Shown here one piece after another: positions 54,815-64,000 of a DNA stretch of 64,000 nt. Both the position numbers and the translations under genes were made by a program. Numbering within the stretch: the stretch's first letter is position 1; every line of letters starts with the position of its first letter. This DNA is from an uncultured SAR86 cluster bacterium. GTDB taxonomy: Bacteria > Pseudomonadota > Gammaproteobacteria > Magnimaribacterales > D2472. Under the pieces are notes generated by a model. That model was not told the origin of the DNA. It did no database searches and was given only the letters and a program-made list of their open reading frames with translations. The stretch spans positions 261,229 to 325,228 of the forward strand of contig CACEDS010000002.1 of assembly GCA_902558395.1 (NCBI GenBank), read 5' to 3'.

Positions 54815-55315
54815 ATGACTAATTCAACCACAGATGTAGCGATAATAATGGGTTCAGACTCTGATTTGCCCATTGTAGAAGCTAGTTTTGCTATTTTGGA
54901 CTCTTTTGGCGTTAAATACACAAAAAACGTGATGTCTGCGCACAGAACACCTCATGAGGTCATGGAATTGATTAAAACCTCTGAAAACAACGGATGTAAG
55001 GTATTTATAGCTGCTGCAGGTATGGCAGCCCACCTTGCTGGGGCTGTTGCAGCACACTCAACAAGGCCTGTTATAGGTATTCCTATAGAGTCAGGCGGAA
55101 TGGGCGGAATGGACTCTTTGCTATCAACAGCTATGATGCCTCCTGGTGTTCCAGTTGCTACAGTTGCTGTGGGGAAAGCTGGCGCAAAAAATAGCGCAAT
55201 TCTAGCAGTTCAGATTTTAGCTACTTCAGATGATGGCTTGGCAGCAAAACTTTCAGAATATAAAAGTAATATGCGTGACGAGGTTCTAAAAAAAGATCAG
55301 GCACTTAATTCTTAA
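54815..55315 (+). CDS. purE: N5-carboxyaminoimidazole ribonucleotide mutase
   Basis: ORF 166 aa; IIMGSDSDLP; MSAHRTP. Confidence 0.96.
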   Translation: MTNSTTDVAIIMGSDSDLPIVEASFAILDSFGVKYTKNVMSAHRTPHEVMELIKTSENNGCKVFIAAAGMAAHLAGAVAAHSTRPVIGIPIESGGMGGMDSLLSTAMMPPGVPVATVAVGKAGAKNSAILAVQILATSDDGLAAKLSEYKSNMRDEVLKKDQALNS

Positions 55316-55876
55316 TTGCATAAAAAATCATTAAATCTTTTATCTTCGGCCAATCATTTGGCTGAAGGTAAGATTTTAATTCATCCTACAGAAGGCATCT
55401 GGGGAATAGGTTGCGACGCACTTAACAAAAAAAGTTTTTTAAGAATATATGATCTTAAAAAAAGACCAAAAAATAAAAGTTTTATTTTATTAATAAATTC
55501 CCTCCATGCCGTCTCAAAATATATAAATCAACTATCAGCTGAGGAACTTAATTTTATTGATACAGTGTGGCCTGGACCAACGACATTGCTAATAGATTAT
55601 AACGAAAAATTGCCAGAGCATTTACAAAACGTAAGTGGCAAAATAGCACTAAGAGTGAGTAATCACTATCCTATAAAATCACTATTACAAGCATTTAATG
55701 GAATAATGGTTTCAACATCAGCAAATATTTCTGGGCAAGATAACTTAAATAATATTGATGAAATTATGAATGTTTTCAACGAGTCTGACGTAGCTTATTT
55801 TGATGATAAACTAGGCGATAATAATAAACCTTCAAGAATAATTGACCTTCAAACTAGAGCTGTAATTAGAGATTAA
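55316..55876 (+). CDS. tsaC: L-threonylcarbamoyladenylate synthase (TsaC/YrdC)
   Basis: ORF 186 aa; TTG start; IHPTEGIWGIGCDA; KRPKNKSF. Confidence 0.92.
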   Translation: MHKKSLNLLSSANHLAEGKILIHPTEGIWGIGCDALNKKSFLRIYDLKKRPKNKSFILLINSLHAVSKYINQLSAEELNFIDTVWPGPTTLLIDYNEKLPEHLQNVSGKIALRVSNHYPIKSLLQAFNGIMVSTSANISGQDNLNNIDEIMNVFNESDVAYFDDKLGDNNKPSRIIDLQTRAVIRD

Positions 55877-55877
55877 T

Positions 55878-56783
55878 ATGATTAAAAATCTAGAAAAAAT
55901 ATTTACTGATTCTCAGTCAGAGATAATCAAATCATTTACTGATTTAGAAAAATCTAAAAACGCAAAGATTGTATGTGATTCATGGAAAAGGCCTGAGGGA
56001 GGTGGCGGCAAAACATTCATAATTCAAGGTGGTAATTTTTTTGATAATTGCGCAGTAAATTTTTCCTCCATTAAGGGAAAAAAACTTCCGAAAGCAGCTC
56101 TTGGAAACCTGATAACGAAATCTTCAAATTACGGATATCAAGCTATGGGCGTATCTGTTATATCACACCCAAAAAACCCCAATGTGCCAACCAGCCACAT
56201 GAACATTAGATTGTTTTGTATTTTAGACAAAAAAAATAATATTAAAGATTGGTGGTCAGGTGGTGGTTATGATTTAACACCTTTTCTGCCCTATAAAAGT
56301 GATTGTAAAAAATGGCACAAAGATGCAAAAACTTTTTTGGACGGATATAACAAAACTCTCTATAAAAAATTCTCAAAAAATTGTAATGAATACTTTTATA
56401 TACCTCACAGGAATGAAAGAAGGGGCATAGGAGGTATTTTTTTTGACAATTTTAAACAATTAGGCCTAGAAAAGACTCTGTTACTTTTGTCTGATACTGC
56501 CAGCCAATATAAAAATTCATACACAACACTTGCGAACCTTAGGAGACAAAAAAAATATACCAAGTCACAAAAAGATTTTCAGTTGTTGAGAAGAGGAAGA
56601 TATGCTGAGTTTAATCTTGTTTATGACAGGGGGACTGCATTTGGTCTTCAATCAAATGGAAGAATAGAGTCCATACTTGCATCATTGCCAAGCGATGTTA
56701 AATGGTCTTATAAAAAGACAAAAGAGCACGAAGCTATGGAGAAAAGATTACTAAAATTTATAGATACGGATTGGAATGTCTAA
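55878..56783 (+). CDS. hemF: Oxygen-dependent coproporphyrinogen oxidase
   Basis: ORF 301 aa; WWSGGGYDLTPF; GTAFGLQSNGR. Confidence 0.96.
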   Translation: MIKNLEKIFTDSQSEIIKSFTDLEKSKNAKIVCDSWKRPEGGGGKTFIIQGGNFFDNCAVNFSSIKGKKLPKAALGNLITKSSNYGYQAMGVSVISHPKNPNVPTSHMNIRLFCILDKKNNIKDWWSGGGYDLTPFLPYKSDCKKWHKDAKTFLDGYNKTLYKKFSKNCNEYFYIPHRNERRGIGGIFFDNFKQLGLEKTLLLLSDTASQYKNSYTTLANLRRQKKYTKSQKDFQLLRRGRYAEFNLVYDRGTAFGLQSNGRIESILASLPSDVKWSYKKTKEHEAMEKRLLKFIDTDWNV

Positions 56784-57591
56784 GATATTTAAATTAGGTG
56801 TTATTGGAAACCCCATTGAACATTCGTTGTCTCCTTTTATTCATTCAAGATTTGCTAGGAAGGAAGGACTTAATTTAGATTACAAAGCATATAGAGTAGA
56901 GCAAGGGGATTTTAATGATTTTATCTCCGAGTTTTTTTCAGATAAATATGCAAAGGGATTGAACGTTACCCTGCCATTAAAAAATCTTGCTGCAACAAAC
57001 ATTAAAGGCAGCATCAGTAATGAAGCAAAATTTATAAATGCAGTAAACACAATAATAAAAAAAGATAAGCAATTTTTCCTAGAATCAACTGATGGCTCAG
57101 GTTTTATTGATGACTTGCATAAAAAATCTATCAACCCTGAAGGAAAAAAAATATTGATTCTTGGTGCTGGCTCTGCTGTTGAAAGTATTTTATATAAACT
57201 ATACAACTCCAGACCTGAACATCTAACCATTATTAATAGAACGAAAGAAAAAGCAGAAATTCTTTGTGCAAATTATAAAAATCCAGAGGTTATTACAACT
57301 TGTATTAAAGACTCAAAGTATGATCTTGTTATTAATGGAAGTTCAGCGGGACTGACTGGTGAATTTTCTGCTCCATCTGACATACCAGTATCTCAGTCAA
57401 CTGTTTTTTACGACTTAAACTATTCACTAGCAAAAACCCCTTTTTGTGAGTGGGCCGAAGAATACTCTAATCAGGTTTATGATGGTATTGGAATGCTAGT
57501 TAATCAAGCAGCCCTATCATTCAATCACTGGTTTGGCACCATTCCTGAAACAAATTCAGTAATAAAAGATATTGAGGGCCTTTCAAAATGA
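56776..57591 (+). CDS. aroE: Shikimate dehydrogenase
   Basis: ORF 271 aa; GVIGNPIEHSLSPFIH. Confidence 0.96.
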   Translation: MSKIFKLGVIGNPIEHSLSPFIHSRFARKEGLNLDYKAYRVEQGDFNDFISEFFSDKYAKGLNVTLPLKNLAATNIKGSISNEAKFINAVNTIIKKDKQFFLESTDGSGFIDDLHKKSINPEGKKILILGAGSAVESILYKLYNSRPEHLTIINRTKEKAEILCANYKNPEVITTCIKDSKYDLVINGSSAGLTGEFSAPSDIPVSQSTVFYDLNYSLAKTPFCEWAEEYSNQVYDGIGMLVNQAALSFNHWFGTIPETNSVIKDIEGLSK

Positions 57592-57788
57592 AAAAAATGG
57601 TCCAATTCATAGCTGGGGCTAAATGTCCCAAATGTGGTGCTCAAGACACCATTGCTATCAATGCAGACAATGATCTAATTTATTGTGTAAAGTGTGACTT
57701 TTCAGAAGAAAGACCTAAGGCAGCAGCTGAGAAAAATGAGCTTATAAACGTCATAAATATGCAAGATTATAAAGCTTCTAAAAGCTAG
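57588..57788 (+). CDS. YheV-family zinc-ribbon protein
   Basis: ORF 66 aa; CPKCGAQDTIAINADNDLIYCVKCDF. Confidence 0.85.
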   Translation: MKKMVQFIAGAKCPKCGAQDTIAINADNDLIYCVKCDFSEERPKAAAEKNELINVINMQDYKASKS

Positions 57789-57920
57789 TAAAAAAACCCA
57801 CAAAAAGATATCATATGCACCGAAAAAGTACGTACATAATTTTGTTTTAATTATAGATATACCTTATAATCGCATATAACCAAATTTTATTTTGTAAAGC
57901 ACACACATAGGATAAAAAAG

Positions 57921-59066
57921 ATGTCTTTGAAATATTTTCATAATCTTCATTTAAAGATTTTTTCAGCATTGTTTGTTTTCGCATCTCCAATGCATGCAGA
58001 CTGGTTCGCCTTGAATATGACAAGAGGCGTAACTGACATTAGTAACGAGGTATTTGAACTGCATATGCTTATCTTTTGGATATGCGTAGTAATTGGCGTA
58101 GTTGTATTTAGCGTTATGTTCTATTCCATGTATGCACATACAAAGAAAAAAAATCCAGTAGCAGCTTCTTTTCATGAAAATCATAAGCTTGAAATAGCAT
58201 GGACCATAGTTCCTTTTTTGATTCTTATTGCTATGGCTGTTCCTGCTTCAAAGACCTTAGTAAAAATTTACGATGATGAAGCTGGAGATGTAAACATACA
58301 GGTTACTGGTTATCAGTGGAAATGGCAGTACAACTATCTTGAAGATGATATAAGTTTCTTTTCAAATCTCTCGACTGATATGGATGAGATTAACAATCTT
58401 GTTCCTAAAGGAGAGCACTACCTTCAAGAGGTAGACGAGATGGTCGTAATACCTGCTGGCAAAAAAGTAAGATTCTTGATTACAGCAAATGATGTAATTC
58501 ATTCGTGGTGGATGCCAGCTTTTGCAATTAAACAAGATGCAATACCAGGCTTCGTGAATACTGCTTGGACTAAAGTTGACAAGCCAGGTGTATATCGAGG
58601 CAAGTGTACTGAGCTATGTGGCAAGAATCATGGATTTATGCCTATTGTTGTAAAGGTGGTTGAACAAGAAGAGTACAACCAATGGGTAGACGAAAAAAAA
58701 CAAGCAGCTATTAAAATGGCAGAGCTCACTACGAAAGATTGGACAGCGCAAGAATTAGTTGAAAGAGGTGAAAGTGTATATGCAGTTAATTGTGTTGCAT
58801 GCCACCAAACAAACGGACAAGGTATTCCAGGAATATTTCCTGCATTAGCTGGTAGCGATATTGTTATGAACCAAAAAGATAAAAATATTGAGATATTGAT
58901 GGAAGGTGTTCAAGGAGCTGCAATGAATTCGTTTAGCTATTTATCCGAAGTAGAGCTGGCAGCTGTAATTACATATACCCGTCAGTCATGGGGAAATGCT
59001 GAAAACGGAGATGGCGAAATAGTAGTTCCCAAAGATATCGTAGATTATAAAAAACCAAAGATTTAA
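57921..59066 (+). CDS. coxB: Cytochrome c oxidase subunit II with C-terminal cytochrome c domain
   Basis: ORF 381 aa; CuA motif CTELCGKNHGFM; haem motif CVACH. Confidence 0.96.
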   Translation: MSLKYFHNLHLKIFSALFVFASPMHADWFALNMTRGVTDISNEVFELHMLIFWICVVIGVVVFSVMFYSMYAHTKKKNPVAASFHENHKLEIAWTIVPFLILIAMAVPASKTLVKIYDDEAGDVNIQVTGYQWKWQYNYLEDDISFFSNLSTDMDEINNLVPKGEHYLQEVDEMVVIPAGKKVRFLITANDVIHSWWMPAFAIKQDAIPGFVNTAWTKVDKPGVYRGKCTELCGKNHGFMPIVVKVVEQEEYNQWVDEKKQAAIKMAELTTKDWTAQELVERGESVYAVNCVACHQTNGQGIPGIFPALAGSDIVMNQKDKNIEILMEGVQGAAMNSFSYLSEVELAAVITYTRQSWGNAENGDGEIVVPKDIVDYKKPKI

Positions 59067-59087
59067 TATTAAAGAGAGTAAGTAAAT

Positions 59088-60671
59088 ATGAGCGCAGTAA
59101 TAGAAAATCATCACGACGATCATCATCATGGTCCGGCAAAAGGCTTGACCAGATGGTTATACACAACTAACCATAAAGATATAGGTACTTTATATCTATG
59201 GTTTAGTTTTGCTATGTTCCTAATTGGCGGGGCAATGGCATTGGTTATAAGAGCTGAATTGTTTCAGCCGGGCATGCAAATAGTTGAACCAGAATTTTAT
59301 AATCAAATGATCACACTGCATGGGTTGATAATGATTTTTGGCGGTGTCATGCCAGCTTTTGTTGGCTTGGCAAACTGGCTAGTTCCAATGATGATTGGTG
59401 CCCCAGATATGGCTTTGCCAAGAATGAATAATTTAAGTTTTTGGATATTGCCTTTTGCTTTCTTTATTTTATTATCATCTTTGTTTATGGAGGGTGGAGC
59501 ACCTAACTTCGGTTGGACATTCTATGCACCTTTGTCAACAACTTATGCACCACCCAGTGTTACTTTCTTTATTTTCTCAGTTCATATAATGGGAGCCTCA
59601 TCAATTATGGGAGCTATTAATGTAGTAGTAACTATTATGAACATGAGAGCTCCGGGTGTTACGTTAATGAAAATGCCTTTGTTTGTATGGTCTTGGCTCA
59701 TAACAGCTTATTTATTAATAGCCGTTATGCCAGTACTTGCTGGTGCAGTAACCATGATGTTAATGGATATACATTTTGGAACCAGTTTCTTTAATGCAGC
59801 AGGTGGTGGTGATCCTGTTTTATTTCAACATATCTTCTGGTTCTTTGGTCACCCAGAGGTTTATATTATGATTCTGCCCGCCTTTGGAATTGTTTCTCAT
59901 ATAATTGAAACTTTTTCTAGGAAGCAGCTCTTTGGATATTCATCTATGGTTTGGGCGATGCTCTCGATTGCAATATTATCTTTTGTTGTTTGGGCTCATC
60001 ACATGTTTACTGTTGGTTTGCCTCTCGCAGCAGAGCTATTTTTTATGTGGGCAACAATGTTAATTGCTGTTCCAACGGGAGTTAAAGTTTTCAACTGGGT
60101 TGCAACGATGTTTAAAGGATCTCTTACATTTGAAACCCCAATGCTTTTTGCAATTGCATTTGTTGTTTTATTTACTATTGGTGGTTTATCAGGTCTGATG
60201 CTTGCTATAGTGCCGGCGGATTTCCAATATCACGACACATATTTTGTTGTAGCTCACTTCCACTATGTATTAGTTCCTGGAGCTATTTTCTCAATAATGG
60301 CAGCTGTCTATTATTGGATACCAAAATGGTCTGGAAATATGTACGATGAAAGATTGGGCAAACTTCATTTCTGGCTATCTTTTATTGGTGTTAATGTTAC
60401 CTTCTTCCCTCAGCACTTTATTGGGCTTGCAGGTATGCCTAGAAGATATCCAGATTACGCATTGCAATTTGCAGACTGGAACATGGTTTCTTCTGTTGGA
60501 GCTTTCTTGTTTGGTGTTTCTCAAATTTTATTCTTATTTATAGTTGTTAAGACTGTGATGGGCGGTAAAAAAGCAACTGATCAAGTTTGGGAAGGTGCAA
60601 GAGGTCTTGAGTGGACCGTTGCTTCACCTGCTCCTTATCATACATTTACAACGCCGCCAAAAGTTGATTAA
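59088..60671 (+). CDS. ctaD: Cytochrome c oxidase subunit I
   Basis: ORF 527 aa; WFFGHPEVYIMILPAFG. Confidence 0.98.
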   Translation: MSAVIENHHDDHHHGPAKGLTRWLYTTNHKDIGTLYLWFSFAMFLIGGAMALVIRAELFQPGMQIVEPEFYNQMITLHGLIMIFGGVMPAFVGLANWLVPMMIGAPDMALPRMNNLSFWILPFAFFILLSSLFMEGGAPNFGWTFYAPLSTTYAPPSVTFFIFSVHIMGASSIMGAINVVVTIMNMRAPGVTLMKMPLFVWSWLITAYLLIAVMPVLAGAVTMMLMDIHFGTSFFNAAGGGDPVLFQHIFWFFGHPEVYIMILPAFGIVSHIIETFSRKQLFGYSSMVWAMLSIAILSFVVWAHHMFTVGLPLAAELFFMWATMLIAVPTGVKVFNWVATMFKGSLTFETPMLFAIAFVVLFTIGGLSGLMLAIVPADFQYHDTYFVVAHFHYVLVPGAIFSIMAAVYYWIPKWSGNMYDERLGKLHFWLSFIGVNVTFFPQHFIGLAGMPRRYPDYALQFADWNMVSSVGAFLFGVSQILFLFIVVKTVMGGKKATDQVWEGARGLEWTVASPAPYHTFTTPPKVD

Positions 60672-61243
60672 TGAATCCTGAAGCCAAAAAAACATTAAGA
60701 CGACTGGTAATAGCTGTTCCGCTTATGTTTGCCTTTGGCTTTGCTCTGGTACCTCTATACAACGTTTTTTGTGAGGTCACTGGCATTAACGGAAAGGTCT
60801 TCCAATCAGATAATGCAGAAAAGCTGGTCATTGAAGATGGAAGGCCATTAGGACTTCAGTTCATCTCCACTAATAATGAAAATATGCCATGGACATTTAG
60901 ACCTTCTGAAGATGTTATGACCATTTCTACTGGTAAATACTATACAGCTACTTTTTATGTAAAAAACACTACAAATAAGACAATGACTGCTCAAGCAGTG
61001 CCAAGTGTTGCACCTTCAAACGCTGCAGCACACCTTAAGAAATTAGAGTGTTTCTGCTTTGAACAACAAGAGCTGAAGCCTGGTGAAGACGCATTACTTC
61101 CAGTTAGGTTGCTGGTCTCAGATGAGCTTCCTGAAAATATTGAAAACATAATTTTATCTTATACAATTTTTGATGTTACTGAGTATGATGATGAGGCAGT
61201 TGCCCAGCACATACACGAAGAACATCATGAAATGGAGCATTAA
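60671..61243 (+). CDS. ctaG: Cytochrome c oxidase assembly protein CtaG
   Basis: ORF 190 aa; FALVPLYNVFCEVTGINGK. Confidence 0.96.
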   Translation: MNPEAKKTLRRLVIAVPLMFAFGFALVPLYNVFCEVTGINGKVFQSDNAEKLVIEDGRPLGLQFISTNNENMPWTFRPSEDVMTISTGKYYTATFYVKNTTNKTMTAQAVPSVAPSNAAAHLKKLECFCFEQQELKPGEDALLPVRLLVSDELPENIENIILSYTIFDVTEYDDEAVAQHIHEEHHEMEH

Positions 61244-61246
61244 AAA

Positions 61247-62161
61247 ATGAGCGCACAAACTTATTACGTACCTGAACAAAGTAGATTCCCTATTTTCATG
61301 GCGTTATCTTTATTTTTATTGGTAATGGGTGCTAGTAGCACAATTAACAATCTTGATAATCCAGACAGCAACTCAGCTTATATTTTATATGCAGGATTTA
61401 TTTCACTATTTACAACATTATTTTTTTGGTTTCGACAGGTTATTAAAGAACACCTAGCAGGCTTAGATAGCAACCAACTAAAAACATCCTATGTTTATGG
61501 AATGGCTTGGTTTATTTTTTCAGAAGTTATGTTTTTTGCAGCTTTTTTTGGAGCATTGTTTTACGTAAGAAGCTTTGCAGTTCCATGGTTAAGTGGTGAA
61601 GGTGAAAATGGTGTTGGTATTTCTGCAATTGGTTTGTGGGAGGGCTTTGAATCCTCATGGCCTGTAATGACAACTCCAGACAAAGGTGCCGAATATGTAT
61701 TAGCAGAAAAAAGTATGGCTTGGCCTGGCTGGGGGCATGCATTAGAGTGGCTGCCACTATGGAATACAATTGTTTTGTTAAGTTCAAGTGTAACTGTTCA
61801 TTTTGCTCATATTGGTCTTAAAAACGGAGATAGAAAAAAGTTTAATCGTTTCTTAGGCATAACAGTTGGCTTAGCTTTAATTTTTGTTGGTCTTCAGGCT
61901 GCAGAGTACTATGAAGCTTACGCTCATTACGGTCTTACATTAAACTCAGGCATTTATGGCTCAACATTTTTTATGCTTACAGGCTTCCATGGCTTCCACG
62001 TAATGATGGGAGGCTTCATGCTTGCAGTTATGTTAGCTAGATCAGTTTTTGCTGGACACTTTGAAGATCACGATCATTTTGGATTTGAAGCAGCATCATG
62101 GTATTGGCATTTTGTTGATGTGGTCTGGGTAATGTTGTTTTTATTTGTTTATATACTGTAG
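61247..62161 (+). CDS. coxC: Cytochrome c oxidase subunit III
   Basis: ORF 304 aa; GFHGFHVMMG; WYWHFVDVVWV. Confidence 0.97.
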   Translation: MSAQTYYVPEQSRFPIFMALSLFLLVMGASSTINNLDNPDSNSAYILYAGFISLFTTLFFWFRQVIKEHLAGLDSNQLKTSYVYGMAWFIFSEVMFFAAFFGALFYVRSFAVPWLSGEGENGVGISAIGLWEGFESSWPVMTTPDKGAEYVLAEKSMAWPGWGHALEWLPLWNTIVLLSSSVTVHFAHIGLKNGDRKKFNRFLGITVGLALIFVGLQAAEYYEAYAHYGLTLNSGIYGSTFFMLTGFHGFHVMMGGFMLAVMLARSVFAGHFEDHDHFGFEAASWYWHFVDVVWVMLFLFVYIL

Positions 62162-62164
62162 TAA

Positions 62165-62383
62165 TTAAGACTCATCCCAAGGAACTGTGTTGCCTAATTC
62201 ACCAGTTATTAAACCTATAGTTACAAGAATTACTAAAATGACAGCTAGCGTGACCCTAAAACCCAAGCTATAGACAGTTCTTTTACTATCTGGCTTGCCT
62301 TGGTCGACGATTAAAAAGTAAAGACCACTACCAAGTGATACCATTATCAAGAAGACATCTATATAAATTAGGGTTTTAATCAT
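62165..62383 (-). CDS. DUF2909 (twin-TM) family protein
   Basis: ORF 72 aa; typical location beside the cox operon. Confidence 0.75.
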   Translation of the reverse strand: MIKTLIYIDVFLIMVSLGSGLYFLIVDQGKPDSKRTVYSLGFRVTLAVILVILVTIGLITGELGNTVPWDES

Positions 62384-62416
62384 GGTGCCATTTTAAAGCA
62401 ATTATGAATTTAATAT

Positions 62417-63118
62417 ATGAATTTTAAAAAATTTAATCCAGGAAAAAAAATAACTGTCTTTTTTATTTTTTTTGCTACAACTTTTTTTCTTCTTGGCCTG
62501 TGGCAAGTTGAAAGAGGCCATGAAAAATCAAATATAATCGAACAGTTTAATAATAATATTACAAAGACTCCCAAATCATTTTCAGAAGAATCTTCTAAAT
62601 GGGATAGAGTCACAGTCAAAGGAATCTGGGACGGGTCTAAGCAGGTCCTTGTTGATAATGTTATAAATTCTGGAATTGCTGGATATAAGGTTTTAACACC
62701 TTTACAGATCAGTGAAACAGAAATCTTTATATTGGTTGATCGTGGCTGGATTTCTCAAGGTAAATCTAGAGATACCTTGCCTAGAATTGATATCAAAGAT
62801 GAATATGTTGAAGTGGATGGAACTCTTGAAGATCCAGAGCTTGGCTTTGTATTGTCAGAAGATTTAGTTACTGATAATTGGCCTAAGGTTTCACAGACAA
62901 AAAACCTTGATATTTTGAGAAAAGAGTTTAGCGAGCAATTGTCTTCATATATTTTAGTTGCAGACCCTACATTAAAAAGCAGTCTTGCTTATATGAAAAT
63001 TGTTCCAAGCAATATGACGGCTGAAAAACATTTTGGATATGCCATTCAGTGGTTCACAATGTTTGTTGCATTATGTTTAATGTATTTATGGATAGGATTT
63101 AAAAAAAATGAAGAATAA
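62417..63118 (+). CDS. SURF1 family cytochrome oxidase biogenesis protein
   Basis: ORF 233 aa; LLGLWQVERGHEK; LVDRGWIS. Confidence 0.92.
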   Translation: MNFKKFNPGKKITVFFIFFATTFFLLGLWQVERGHEKSNIIEQFNNNITKTPKSFSEESSKWDRVTVKGIWDGSKQVLVDNVINSGIAGYKVLTPLQISETEIFILVDRGWISQGKSRDTLPRIDIKDEYVEVDGTLEDPELGFVLSEDLVTDNWPKVSQTKNLDILRKEFSEQLSSYILVADPTLKSSLAYMKIVPSNMTAEKHFGYAIQWFTMFVALCLMYLWIGFKKNEE

Positions 63119-63656
63119 GATATTTTTAGCAATTCTTTTATTAACACCAATTTTGGTAGTTACTTTTTCGTCTCTTTATTTTGTTTTGGGGTATTCCCCT
63201 GAAGGAACAAAAAACAACGGCGTATTTTTTAAAAGCTATTTTAATTTTGAGCAGTTTAACAATGTAAAAAATGAGAAGCTTATTGAGTTTGAAGATGGCA
63301 AGTGGGTTATGGGCGTATATATAACCGATATATCAAAGTCAAAAGAATCACTTTATTTAATGAGGCAGTTAAATGTTGCGCTTAATAGAGACATATACAA
63401 GCTTAAGCGTGTTGCTTTCTTTTCAAACCTTCAATTAAAAACTGAGATTGATGATTTAATCCAGGAATACCCAAGAACTGAATTGGTCAATGATAAAAAC
63501 GGCGTATTAATTAATGTACTTCAAAAAAACTCAACTCTGGATATGTTTCAAGAAAATCCTATTTTTATAATTGATCCCTACGGCAGGGCGGTAATGTATT
63601 TCAATCCTGGAACCGACCCAAAAAAAATTCTTAAAGACTTAAAGGTACTAATCTAA
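63108..63656 (+). CDS. Hypothetical membrane-anchored protein of the cox operon (thioredoxin-like?)
   Basis: ORF 182 aa between SURF1 and CtaA. Confidence 0.65.
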   Translation: MKNKIFLAILLLTPILVVTFSSLYFVLGYSPEGTKNNGVFFKSYFNFEQFNNVKNEKLIEFEDGKWVMGVYITDISKSKESLYLMRQLNVALNRDIYKLKRVAFFSNLQLKTEIDDLIQEYPRTELVNDKNGVLINVLQKNSTLDMFQENPIFIIDPYGRAVMYFNPGTDPKKILKDLKVLI

Positions 63657-64000
63657 TGAATAATATTAAAAATTTATCACTTTTTGGCATATGCTTAGCT
63701 TTTGTGGTGATTGCATTAGGAGCCTGGACCAGGCTTGTAGATGCGGGCCTTGGCTGTCCAGACTGGCCTGGATGTTATGGCTTTGTTGTTTTTCCAACCA
63801 ATGAAGCTGAGATAGCTTTAGCTGAGGCCAGATATCCAACATTTCCATATGACATAAACAAAGCAATCCCTGAAGTGGTGCATAGATACTTCGCAGCTGC
63901 CCTGGGCTTTTTAGCAATAATCATGGTTTATTATTCTTTTAAGCAAAATGAGAATAAAAATATTAGACGTTGGACAATAGGCTTGTTAATTTTTATTTGT
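63656..64000 (+). CDS. ctaA: Heme A synthase CtaA/COX15 (partial, runs off the right edge)
   Basis: MNNIKNLSLFGICLAFVVIALGAWTRLVDAGLGCPDWPGCYG. Confidence 0.93.
   Translation, partial: MNNIKNLSLFGICLAFVVIALGAWTRLVDAGLGCPDWPGCYGFVVFPTNEAEIALAEARYPTFPYDINKAIPEVVHRYFAAALGFLAIIMVYYSFKQNENKNIRRWTIGLLIFIC

Overview
This is a low-GC chromosomal segment from a gammaproteobacterium, probably a streamlined marine lineage (inference from gene content and composition). It holds the replication-origin neighbourhood: glmS-glmU-atpCDGAHFEBI-parB-parA-rsmG-mnmG-mnmE-yidC-rnpA-rpmH on the minus strand, then dnaA-dnaN-recF-gyrB on the plus strand, with a DnaA box in the rpmH/dnaA gap and a parS-like palindrome at the recF/gyrB junction. 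Further right are plsC, an alpha2-type glycyl-tRNA synthetase, trkH/trkA, fmt/def, purE, tsaC, hemF, aroE and a cytochrome c oxidase operon (coxB, ctaD, ctaG, coxC, SURF1, ctaA partial). The left 19 kb is a mix of metabolic and uncharacterised genes. The main discovery candidate is at 19.5-24.1 kb, immediately downstream of glmS. A tandem array of small cargo cassettes there is separated by about 20-bp copies of the 3' end of glmS (the codons for S-V-T-V-E-stop). The copies differ mainly at third codon positions. Three cassettes also carry TTTAAACAGTGATTT inverted repeats at their ends. One cassette is visibly GC-rich (two sulfotransferases) and its composition changes at the two glmS-tail copies. 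No recombinase or transposase is encoded in the array. A second notable candidate is an 8-cysteine, 15-residue micro-ORF (MCDCCSCCECTCCAK) at 16073-16120.
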